Position numbers and translations under genes: made by a program. From positions 1 to 14,373 of the forward strand of contig JBJXEW010000051.1 in NCBI GenBank assembly GCA_046156035.1: 14,373 nt of DNA, in the 5' to 3' direction. Under the pieces are notes generated by a model, which saw only the letters and a program-made list of their open reading frames with translations, was not told the DNA's origin and ran no database searches. Origin of the DNA: JAEUIX01 sp046156035 (GTDB taxonomy: Bacteria; Planctomycetota; Phycisphaerae; Phycisphaerales; UBA1924). The first letter of the stretch is position 1, and each line of letters opens with the position of its first letter. Below, piece after piece: positions 1 through 5,671 of this stretch.

Positions 1-10
1 TGATCGCTCG

Positions 11-79
11 AAAAACCTCGTGATCCATGGTGCCTCCTGAATCTTGGTCGATCCAGGATCATCATGCCACGAGGTTTTT
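11..79. terminator. 12-bp perfect inverted repeat, possible bidirectional terminator
   Basis: AAAAACCTCGTG (11-22) is the exact reverse complement of CACGAGGTTTTT (68-79). ATCC (23-26) can pair with GGAT (56-59) inside it. Each strand therefore reads a GC stem followed by five T, as in a rho-independent terminator usable from both sides. The methyltransferase gene on the minus strand ends 95 bp before it. The loop is long for a terminator, so it could instead be the end of a small mobile element or a structured RNA. The rest of 1-174 shows no gene. Confidence 0.4.
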
Positions 80-174
80 ATTCGCGCCAGTCAAATACCG
101 AAAAGCGCATAAAGCTCTCCGCGTGGGCCGACAAGCCTGCTCGCCGCACGCGCGAGATTCAACCGCGATCCGTG

Positions 175-1179
175 TTACACGTTGGAAGTGCCCGTGGCGC
201 CGTACCTGCCGTTCACCGCCGCGAACTTCGCCTCCACGCCCGCGCTCGCCTTGCGCTTCCCGAAGATCGCCGTGCTCTTGCCCAGCGCCGCCCCCAGCCG
301 CACCGGCCCCAGAGTCATCCGCTCGAACGCGCTCTTCGCGTTCTGCGCGCTGAACTCTGTGCCGATGAACCGCCGCTTCAGCGCGTGCGCCATCACGCCC
401 GTCGTGCCAGACCCCAGGAACGGATCGAGCACCAGGTCGCCCTCATTGCTCGAACAGCGAATCACCCGCTCCAGATACGCCTCGGGGAGTTGGTTGTCGT
501 GCTTGCCGCGCCGTTCCGTGTTGTTGCCCTGAATCCGCCCCCAGAACGGCCCGTACCACACATCCATCGGCACGCGCATCCCCGCGGGCATGCCGTCCTT
601 CTTGTTGAGCGTGCGCGGGTCAAAGTAGGTGGTGGCGCGGTCGCTCGGCTCCAGCACCGCCTCCGGGTTCCACGTGCGCTGCCCGCTCTTGCAGAAGAAC
701 AGCGCGTGCACCTTGCTGCTGATGAACGCACTCTTGCGGTTCTGCCCGAACCGGTAATGCCAGATGCACCAGTTCACCATGTGCATCTTCCGCTGCTTCA
801 GGTGCACCACGATCTCGGCCGCCCAGTCATCCGGAATGTTCACCCACATGCTGCCCGTCGGCTTCAACGCCTTCACGCACAAATCCAGCCAGTCGTACGT
901 GAACTTGAGATAGTCCGACTCCTTCATCCCGTCGTCCCACTCGTCGTACGCCCGGTTCCAGTTGAAGGGCGGGTCCGCAAACACCAGGTCAATCTCCCCG
1001 CCCCTCACCTCCGCCACCCGCGGCAGCACCTCGCGGCAATCACCCACATACACGCGGGCCTCCGGATTGGCGAGCGCGTGCGTCGGGGCGAGCGGGCTCG
1101 CACCAAATATGCCGCCATCGGCGCCATCGTCCGCCGCCACACCATCGCCCGCATTGTTCTTCTTCTCTCGCCGCGCCAT
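175..1179 (-). CDS. DNA methyltransferase, beta class, probably N6-adenine specific
   Basis: This 334-residue protein should transfer a methyl group from S-adenosylmethionine to adenine (possibly cytosine N4) in DNA. The catalytic motif DPPF lies at residues 69-72, ahead of the AdoMet-binding motif DPFLGSGTT at 252-260. That order, with the target-recognition region between them, defines the beta group of amino-methyltransferases, which includes CcrM and HinfI-type enzymes. The length is usual for the group. No restriction endonuclease is visible beside it, so it looks like an orphan methylase with a regulatory or housekeeping role. It follows the kinase gene on the same strand with a 39-bp gap. 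The ATG at 1179 is preceded by TACCGT at a 6-nt spacing and has no Shine-Dalgarno sequence. The recognition sequence cannot be read from the protein. Residues 1-35 are low-complexity and probably disordered. Confidence 0.9.
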   Translation of the reverse strand: MARREKKNNAGDGVAADDGADGGIFGASPLAPTHALANPEARVYVGDCREVLPRVAEVRGGEIDLVFADPPFNWNRAYDEWDDGMKESDYLKFTYDWLDLCVKALKPTGSMWVNIPDDWAAEIVVHLKQRKMHMVNWCIWHYRFGQNRKSAFISSKVHALFFCKSGQRTWNPEAVLEPSDRATTYFDPRTLNKKDGMPAGMRVPMDVWYGPFWGRIQGNNTERRGKHDNQLPEAYLERVIRCSSNEGDLVLDPFLGSGTTGVMAHALKRRFIGTEFSAQNAKSAFERMTLGPVRLGAALGKSTAIFGKRKASAGVEAKFAAVNGRYGATGTSNV

Positions 1180-1185
1180 GCGTCA

Positions 1186-1191
1186 ACGGTA
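1186..1191 (-). promoter_or_regulatory. Putative -10 box (TACCGT) for leaderless methyltransferase mRNA
   Basis: TACCGT on the minus strand ends 6 nt before the methyltransferase ATG. It fits the TAnnnT -10 pattern at the distance expected if transcription starts at the start codon. No clear -35 is visible. Confidence 0.4.
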
Positions 1192-1218
1192 CTTCACCTT
1201 TGGCCCTTGCGCCAGCCC

Positions 1219-2076
1219 CTACCGCCGAGAATCTTCACGCCCGCCGCTTTCTCGCGCATCCGACAACATATCCACACGCGGCATCGGGTCGCCGTGCCCC
1301 TCAATCCGCTCGCCCACCGCCCGCCACATCTCCCTCTCCTCCCCCTCTGGGGGAGGTGGTCGCCGCAGGCGACCGGAGGGGGCACCCACCACCTCCCTCA
1401 CCACACGCATCCTCAACCCCCGCCGCGCCATGCACCCGTGCCCCATCGCCTCCATGCACAGGTTCTTCATCATCTCAACGACATCGGCCCGCCGCCGCCG
1501 CACACCCACCGTGTCGATCACCGCCACCCGCGCCTCCCCCGCCGCATCGAACCCCGTCACAATCACGTTGCTCGGCTTGCCGTCGCGGTTGTGAACACCC
1601 GCCCGCACCAGTCCCCTCAGCATCCCCCCAATCGCCCGCGCCACCGCGTGCTCCTGCCGCGCACTCAAATCGCCCGCCGCCAAGTGCTCCAGCACGCTGC
1701 GCCCCTCCACCCGCTCCATCACCAACCACGCCCGCACGCCCGCCGCGCCCCTCTCGGTCACAACCGCATAACACGCCGGCGTGCCGATCCCCGCGCCCCG
1801 CAGCAACTCCGCACCCCGCCACTGCCTCCACGCGCGGCTGCCCCTCGCCCGGTGCTTCACCCGCGCCCACAGCGTGCCCAGCAGCCACCCCTTCACCACC
1901 ACCTCGCGCCCGCTCACCGTCGCCGCGAGCACCACATCCGCCCCGTCGCGCTTCAGCACCCGCGCGCTGGCCTCGTCAAAGCCAGCGAGGGCGCCCTGCC
2001 ACGCCGCCGCGCTCTCGCCGGGGGCGATGCGCTCGACGCGCCAGTCAAAATGTGCTGCGCCCGCAGCCGCGCTCAT
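1219..2076 (-). CDS. WaaP/InaA-like (lipopolysaccharide kinase family) protein kinase fold
   Basis: This 285-residue protein has the small kinase fold of the Kdo/WaaP-InaA group. K62 in VVVKGW fits the ATP-contacting lysine. NRDGKPSN (163-170) is the catalytic loop, with D165 as base and N170 as metal ligand. D188 in VIDTVG replaces the DFG aspartate. The family phosphorylates sugars of lipopolysaccharide or related acceptors at the inner membrane; the substrate here is unknown. The ATG at 2076 is chosen over an in-frame TTG at 2082 because TACGCT lies 5 nt before it. The gene sits 35 bp after the dnaX -1 frame stop and 39 bp before the methyltransferase. Residues of about 232-247 are encoded by a palindromic repeat, and the family-like sequence resumes after it, so the insertion looks tolerated. 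The catalytic-loop histidine of many kinases is asparagine here (N163). Confidence 0.75.
   Translation of the reverse strand: MSAAAGAAHFDWRVERIAPGESAAAWQGALAGFDEASARVLKRDGADVVLAATVSGREVVVKGWLLGTLWARVKHRARGSRAWRQWRGAELLRGAGIGTPACYAVVTERGAAGVRAWLVMERVEGRSVLEHLAAGDLSARQEHAVARAIGGMLRGLVRAGVHNRDGKPSNVIVTGFDAAGEARVAVIDTVGVRRRRADVVEMMKNLCMEAMGHGCMARRGLRMRVVREVVGAPSGRLRRPPPPEGEEREMWRAVGERIEGHGDPMPRVDMLSDARESGGREDSRR
1338..1382. repeat. Double-hairpin repeat inside the WaaP-like kinase gene
   Basis: CCTCCCCC (1338-1345), TCT, then GGGGGAGG (1349-1356) forms a perfect 8-bp hairpin. GGTCGCC (1358-1364), GCA, then GGCGACC (1368-1374) forms a second, and GGAGGGGG follows. The element is related in composition to the CCCCCTCCC hairpins at 2388, 11943 and 14096, but lies inside a coding region and keeps the frame open. 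Confidence 0.8.
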
Positions 2077-2081
2077 GAACA

Positions 2082-2087
2082 AGCGTA
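2082..2087 (-). promoter_or_regulatory. Putative -10 box (TACGCT) for the WaaP-like kinase
   Basis: TACGCT on the minus strand ends 5 nt before the ATG at 2076. It matches TAnnnT at the same distance seen at other starts here, and would allow transcription separate from dnaX. Confidence 0.3.
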
Positions 2088-2111
2088 CGAAAGCGGGACG
2101 GGCCTGTGTGT

Positions 2112-2525
2112 CTATGGTGGGCCGGATGTCGGTGGGGCAGACGTCCCGTCCGCCGTCCGTGCCACCGACTCTCGAGGCTTGGCGAGAGAGTCGGTGTCTG
2201 CTTGGCGCGGAGCCGACGTCCCGTCCGCCTCGCCCTCCGCCGCATCCACCACCCGCGCGTGGAACAACTCCGCCGCGGCACGCACCAGCGGGTTCTCTCG
2301 CACGCCGCCGGCAACAACGCCCTCGCTCCCCCGCGCAGGCACCACCACCACAGGTACCGGCGGCACCTCAGAGTCGGCTTCAGAACGCCCCCTCCCAGAG
2401 GGAGGGGGTTGGGGGGTGGGCGGGTCTTCCGCCTTCTGAAATACTCGCATCGATGCCGCAGCCACCACTGGCTTGGCAGGTTCCGGCGGCTGCGTGCCCG
2501 TTCCGGCCTCAGCCGCCGTCAGGTT
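2112..2525 (-). CDS. dnaX: dnaX -1 frame extension (tau-specific C-terminus)
   Basis: This reading frame has no start of its own that makes sense. It is entered from dnaX by a -1 slip on the A8 run and adds 137 residues to 430 shared ones, giving a tau-like product of about 567 residues. At about tau residues 508-524 it reads NPLVRAAAELFHARVV, which resembles the conserved ending of many DnaX proteins; this is the main evidence that the frame is real. The stop at 2112 is 35 bp from the next gene, whereas the zero-frame stop would leave a 440-bp gap. A Pro-rich stretch is encoded by the hairpin repeat at 2388-2408. The last 38 or so residues, including two ADGTSAP segments, are encoded by another repeat family at 2133-2229. 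The tail is short compared with E. coli tau domains IV-V. Alternatively, a single-base error in the homopolymer split one continuous gene. Confidence 0.75.
   Translation of the reverse strand, partial: NLTAAEAGTGTQPPEPAKPVVAAASMRVFQKAEDPPTPQPPPSGRGRSEADSEVPPVPVVVVPARGSEGVVAGGVRENPLVRAAAELFHARVVDAAEGEADGTSAPRQADTDSLAKPRESVARTADGTSAPPTSGPP
2133..2229. repeat. Composite repeat: two GACGTCCCGTCCGCC units around a 10-bp stem
   Basis: Two copies ending GACGTCCCGTCCGCC lie at 2133-2154 and 2209-2229. Between them ACCGACTCTC (2164-2173) pairs perfectly with GAGAGTCGGT (2186-2195). The same composite, with a shorter ACCGACTT/AAGTCGGT stem, is at 8120-8208. Here it forms the 3' end of the dnaX -1 frame. 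Confidence 0.85.
2388..2425. repeat. CCCCCTCCC hairpin repeat inside the dnaX -1 frame
   Basis: CCCCCTCCC (2388-2396), AGA, then GGGAGGGGG (2400-2408) is a perfect 9-bp hairpin followed by a G-rich tail. Close copies lie at 11943 and 14096. Read on the minus strand in the dnaX -1 frame it encodes a Pro-rich segment without a stop. Confidence 0.85.
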
Positions 2526-2544
2526 TTTTTTGGTCCGGCACTCC
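2485..2544 (-). promoter_or_regulatory. Programmed -1 frameshift cassette in dnaX (GGAG, A8, stem-loop)
   Basis: On the minus strand, in order: GGAG (2544-2541), a 9-nt gap, eight A (2531-2524), a 6-nt gap, then GGCGGCTG (complement of 2517-2510) pairing perfectly with CAGCCGCC (complement of 2492-2485) across a 17-nt loop. The zero-frame codons are CCA AAA AAA ACC TGA, so A AAA AAA sits in the correct phase of an X XXY YYZ slippery heptamer. Upstream SD, slippery A-run and downstream hairpin are the three elements established for E. coli dnaX. Transcriptional slippage adding one A, as known for Thermus dnaX, would give the same tau frame. Confidence 0.75.
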
Positions 2545-3814
2545 GCCCGAACAGCGGGCCCTCTCCCCCACCACTATCACTCGCACCGCGTGCAGGCCCC
2601 GGCTTGGGCTCGGACACAGGCGCGCCACCCCCGGCCGGCGCAGGCCGCGCCGCCCTCGCAGCAGGTGCCGGCGCACCGGCCGCCGGCGCTCGCCCCTCCG
2701 CCACCGCCACCGCATCGGCAATGTTGTGCGTCTGCGCAAGCCGCACCACCAGCGCATCCACCAGCACACGCGGGAACGCGCTGCTCTTGGCCGCCCGCCC
2801 CACACTCTCGCACAGCGCGATCATGTGCGTCAGCGCGGCCTCATCAAACCTGCCGCTCTGCTCCGCCGCGCTCGCGCGGCTGTCATCCGTCAGGTCCACC
2901 AGTTCCGTCTTGGCACCGCACGCCCGCAGCACCATCAAATCTCTCAGGTGCTGGGCCACGCTCACCAGCATCTGCTCCACCGTCACGCCCCGCGCCAGCA
3001 GCGCATCGGTCTGCTCCAGCGCGCCGCGTGCATCGCTGTCCGCAAACGCATCCACCAGCCCCACGATCAGCGACCGCTCGGGCACGCCCAGCAGGGTCTC
3101 AAGCCCCTCGGCCGTCAGCCGCTTGCCGCCCGCCTCATCCCTGCCGGCAATCAACCGGTCAAGCAGGCTCAGCGCATCGCGCATCGAGCCGTTGCCCAGC
3201 CGCGCCACCATGTGCAGCAGTTCATCCTCGGCCTGCACGCCCTCGCCCTTGCACACCGCCTTCAAATGCCCCGCGATGAGTTTGGTCGAGATCGGCCGGA
3301 AGTCAAACCGCTGGCAGCGGCTCTGGATCGTCGCGGGCACCTTGTGCGTCTCCGTGGTGCAGAGAATGAACACCACGTGGTCCGGCGGCTCCTCCATGGT
3401 CTTGAGCAGCGCGTTGAACGCCGCCGGCGAGAGCATGTGCACCTCGTCGATGATGTACACCTTCTTGCGGCCCCGCATCGGCCGGTACACGCAGTTGGCG
3501 ATCAGTTCGCGGGCGTTGTCAACGCTGTTGTTGCTCGCCGCGTCGATCTCGATCACGTCCGTGTCCTGGCCCTTCATGATCGCCGCGGCCACATCCGGCA
3601 CCCCCTTGCCCTTGTCGTCCACCGCGTTCAGCGCGCACGCGAAAATGCGGGCCGTGCTGGTCTTGCCCACGCCGCGCGTGCCGCAGAAGAGGTAGGCGTG
3701 CGCGACCCGATCCTCCTTGATCGCGTTCTGAAGCGTGCGCGCGATCCCCTCCTGCCCGATGAGTTCATCAAAGGCCTGCGAGCGGTAGCGGCGTGCGAGA
3801 ACGGTGTATGCCAT
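2519..3814 (-). CDS. dnaX: DNA polymerase III clamp-loader subunit DnaX (gamma form, zero frame)
   Basis: DnaX is the AAA+ motor subunit of the clamp loader that opens the beta clamp at replication forks. The zero-frame product is 431 residues. Walker A GTRGVGKTS spans 45-53, Walker B IIDEVH holds D123-E124, the arginine-finger motif SRC is at 165-167, and the helical lid and collar domain run to about residue 360, followed by an Ala/Pro-rich linker. The four cysteines that normally bind zinc after Walker A are absent: residues 64-88 hold none. The ATG at 3814 gives the canonical MAYTVLARRYR start; no Shine-Dalgarno is seen. The frame ends in TGA immediately after an A8 run, so this is a gamma-like truncation, and the longer tau form needs a -1 shift. 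SRP RNA lies upstream on the same strand, an order also known in Bacillus (scr-dnaX). The usual ebfC and recR do not follow. Confidence 0.93.
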   Translation of the reverse strand: MAYTVLARRYRSQAFDELIGQEGIARTLQNAIKEDRVAHAYLFCGTRGVGKTSTARIFACALNAVDDKGKGVPDVAAAIMKGQDTDVIEIDAASNNSVDNARELIANCVYRPMRGRKKVYIIDEVHMLSPAAFNALLKTMEEPPDHVVFILCTTETHKVPATIQSRCQRFDFRPISTKLIAGHLKAVCKGEGVQAEDELLHMVARLGNGSMRDALSLLDRLIAGRDEAGGKRLTAEGLETLLGVPERSLIVGLVDAFADSDARGALEQTDALLARGVTVEQMLVSVAQHLRDLMVLRACGAKTELVDLTDDSRASAAEQSGRFDEAALTHMIALCESVGRAAKSSAFPRVLVDALVVRLAQTHNIADAVAVAEGRAPAAGAPAPAARAARPAPAGGGAPVSEPKPGPARGASDSGGGEGPLFGRSAGPKKT

Positions 3815-3830
3815 GGCGGAGGTGGTAGGT

Positions 3831-4000
3831 GACAGGGGACAGGTTACAGCCAGACGCGCGGCAGCGGACCGGACGCGAACAGGATACGGCTCGTCCTCTG
3901 CCGGGACAGTCCACCCCCTTGGGTGCCGCGCTCTGGCTAACACCTAACCCCTGTCCCCTAGCCCCTGCTCGCTGTCACCTAGCCCCTGTCCCCTGTCCCC
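3831..4000. repeat. CCTGTCC-rich low-complexity spacer between dnaX and SRP RNA
   Basis: The gap holds repeated CCCCTGTCC/CACCTAGCC words, densest at 3941-4000. CCTGTCCCCTGTC (3985-3997) is the exact inverse of GACAGGGGACAGG at 3831-3843, so the two ends of the gap can pair over 13 bp, just ahead of the dnaX start. No gene is seen between 3815 and 4006, and SRP RNA has no T-run terminator here. Confidence 0.6.
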
Positions 4001-4006
4001 TTCCCC

Positions 4007-4134
4007 GAATCACCCCGGTTGACGGCCAGGCGACCACCGGCCCGGACGACGACGCTTATGGCTGCTGCGGTCAGGCTCTGACCAGGTTCACGAGCCATCC
4101 GTGCGATGGGCCCGGCCGTCAACCGGAGCGATTC
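4007..4134 (-). ncRNA. ffs: Signal recognition particle RNA, small bacterial type (4.5S)
   Basis: On the minus strand the conserved SRP helix-8 region reads GTGAACCTGGTCAG, a short apical part, then GCAGCAGCCATAAG, matching the family pattern of UCAG opposite AGCAGCC. The ends close the hairpin: CCGGTTGACGGCC (4126-4114) pairs perfectly with GGCCGTCAACCGG (4027-4015), extended by GAATC/GATTC to 4134 and 4007. The apical tetraloop position reads UGAC instead of the usual bacterial GGAA. The RNA binds Ffh and targets nascent membrane proteins to FtsY. It lies upstream of and in line with dnaX. A TACCCT -10 candidate 7 nt upstream predicts a start at 4134. The minimal hairpin would be 4015-4126; the exact ends are uncertain by several bases. 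Confidence 0.88.
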
Positions 4135-4141
4135 ACCCGGC

Positions 4142-4147
4142 AGGGTA
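4142..4147 (-). promoter_or_regulatory. Putative -10 box (TACCCT) of the SRP RNA gene
   Basis: TACCCT on the minus strand is separated by 7 nt from the G at 4134, the predicted 5' end of the SRP RNA hairpin. No convincing -35 is seen. The hexamer may overlap a decayed copy of the GGGTACCCCC repeat. Confidence 0.4.
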
Positions 4148-4174
4148 CCCCCTCTTTCCGGGTCGGGTTTCTGT

Positions 4175-4236
4175 CTTGGGTACCCCCACTCTCCGAGTGG
4201 GTGGTTCTTGCCTTGGGTACCGCCACTCTCCGTCCG
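4175..4236. repeat. 37-bp GGGTACCCCC repeat, one full and one partial copy
   Basis: A full unit (4175-4211) identical to those at 11985-12132 is followed by a degenerate partial unit (4212-4236). The core is CCCACTC-TCC-GAGTGGG, a 7-bp hairpin with a TCC loop. Downstream at about 4270-4320 is a short direct repeat of ATTTGGCC. Confidence 0.85.
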
Positions 4237-4335
4237 AAGGTCCGCCGCGCGAGCGCGGTGCCTCCCGCTCTGATTTGGTCATTTGGCCATTTGGCCATTT
4301 GAGTTCTGGCTATTTGGCCCCCGCCCCCGCCCCAC

Positions 4336-4341
4336 TACCCT
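4336..4341 (+). promoter_or_regulatory. Putative -10 box (TACCCT) of the PIN/TRAM gene
   Basis: TACCCT ends 6 nt before the ATG at 4348. TTGGCC at 4314-4319, 16 bp upstream, is a weak -35 candidate. Confidence 0.4.
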
Positions 4342-4347
4342 CTCCCC

Positions 4348-5607
4348 ATGCCCGACGCCCCCCTCTCACCGGCGGAACAGGCCCAGCAGAACCGCGCCTC
4401 CATGCTGCGGATCGTCCGCATGATCTTCGGCGTGCTCCTCCTCGTCGTCACCCTCTCCTACATCCTCAACCTCGACTCCGGCAAGGCCCTGCCCGGCGGC
4501 ACCGAGCAGGTCTTCGTTGAGCAGTGGTGGGTGCCCCTCACGGGCGCCTGCCTCCTGGGCCTCGTCGCCCTCGCCCTCGACATCCTCACGCCCGTCAAAA
4601 AACTCTCCACCGTCGGCGGCGTCTTCTTCGGCCTCCTCTTCGGCCTCATCGCCTCCTTCGTCGTCTCCCTCGTCATCGATCTCCTCGGCAAGTCCTACGA
4701 GATCGCCTCGCCGCAGTACTTTCCCGCCATCAAAATCCTCTTCGGCATCGTCCTCTGCTACCTGGGCATCTCCGCCGTCCTCCAAACCCAGGACGACCTC
4801 CGCCTCGTCATCCCCTACGTCGAGTTCGCCCGCCAGACGCGCGGCCCGCGCCCCCTCATCCTCGACACCTCCGCCCTCATCGACGCACGCATCGCCGACC
4901 TCGCACCCACCGGCATCATCTCCGCACCCCTCATCATCCCCGAGTTCGTCCTCCTCGAACTCCAACGCCTCGCCGACTCCCAGGACAAACTCAAACGCGC
5001 CCGCGGCCGCAGAGGCCTCGAAGTCGCCACTCGCCTCCAACGCGCCTCACCGCTCGCCGTCTCCATCGACCGCTCCGACACCCTCGCCCCCCCCGCCACC
5101 ACCGTCGATCAGCGCCTCATCGAACTCGCCCGCACCCTCTCCGCCGCCATCGCCACCACCGACTCAGGCCTTGCCCGCGTCGCCGCGCTCCAGCAGATCA
5201 ACATCGTCAACATCCACGAGGTCGCCAGCGCGCTCAAGCCCTCGCTCGTCCCCGGCTCGCAACTTTCGCTGCACCTGATGCGCCCCGGCGAGCAGCCCCA
5301 CCAGGCCGTCGGCTTCCTCGAAGACGGCACCATGGTCGTCGTCGATCACGCCGCGCACGCCATCGGCACCGACCAGCAACTCGAGGTCTCGTCCTCCCTC
5401 CAGACCGCCGCGGGCCGCCTCATCTTCGCGCGCCTGCTCGAGCCCGCCACTCCCGCAGAGCCGGGCGTGCCCGCGCTCACGCCGCCGCCGCTCGATGGAC
5501 CCCCGCCGCTCCCCGCCACGTTCTCGCCCGTGCCCGCAGCGCCCAAGCCCGGCCCCTTCGGCCCCGGCCACGGTCCGAAGAACCCCCTGCGCAACCCGCG
5601 CCGGTAG
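4348..5607 (+). CDS. Membrane-anchored PIN/TRAM domain protein (YacL family)
   Basis: This 419-residue protein has four predicted membrane helices (about 22-40, 62-80, 88-112, 126-144), a PIN nuclease-fold domain (about 168-292) and a TRAM domain (about 302-365), the layout of Bacillus YacL. The acidic PIN residues are visible: D173 in ILDTSALID, E204 in FVLLELQ, and D254 and D272 in VDQRLIELA and TTDSGLA. PIN domains cleave RNA with divalent metal and TRAM domains bind RNA, so a membrane-bound ribonuclease is likely, though the target is unknown. The C-terminal 60 residues are Pro-rich and probably disordered. The gene is monocistronic as seen here and converges on the SnoaL-like gene with a 64-bp gap holding a repeat hairpin. 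The ATG has no Shine-Dalgarno but a TACCCT 6 nt upstream. Confidence 0.88.
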   Translation: MPDAPLSPAEQAQQNRASMLRIVRMIFGVLLLVVTLSYILNLDSGKALPGGTEQVFVEQWWVPLTGACLLGLVALALDILTPVKKLSTVGGVFFGLLFGLIASFVVSLVIDLLGKSYEIASPQYFPAIKILFGIVLCYLGISAVLQTQDDLRLVIPYVEFARQTRGPRPLILDTSALIDARIADLAPTGIISAPLIIPEFVLLELQRLADSQDKLKRARGRRGLEVATRLQRASPLAVSIDRSDTLAPPATTVDQRLIELARTLSAAIATTDSGLARVAALQQINIVNIHEVASALKPSLVPGSQLSLHLMRPGEQPHQAVGFLEDGTMVVVDHAAHAIGTDQQLEVSSSLQTAAGRLIFARLLEPATPAEPGVPALTPPPLDGPPPLPATFSPVPAAPKPGPFGPGHGPKNPLRNPRR

Positions 5608-5626
5608 ACGGCGCCGATGAACTCGG

Positions 5627-5648
5627 TGGGGCGGACGTCCCGTCCGCC
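5627..5648. repeat. GGCGGACG-TCC-CGTCCGCC hairpin repeat between convergent genes
   Basis: The element begins TGGG and carries perfect 8-bp arms with a TCC loop. It fills the 64-bp gap between two convergent stops and could serve as a bidirectional transcript end, though no T-run follows it. Other copies: 2133, 2209, 7117, 8120, 8154. Confidence 0.9.
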
Positions 5649-5671
5649 GGGGTGCAGCGCCCCAGGCGCAA

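Noticed and set aside
64..2439. Very long plus-strand open frame over dnaX, kinase and methyltransferase
   Set aside because: It is the antisense of genes with clear motifs, is extremely Arg/His/Pro-rich, and is a product of high GC.
2519..2531. A simple disabling frameshift in dnaX
   Set aside because: The gene is essential, the ATPase motifs are intact, and the break coincides with a slippery run flanked by an SD and a hairpin; a homopolymer sequencing error remains possible and is stated in the finding.
3815..3943. Longer N-terminus for DnaX starting at 3943
   Set aside because: The extra residues come from low-complexity spacer, and DnaX proteins begin at the MAYTVLARRYR position.
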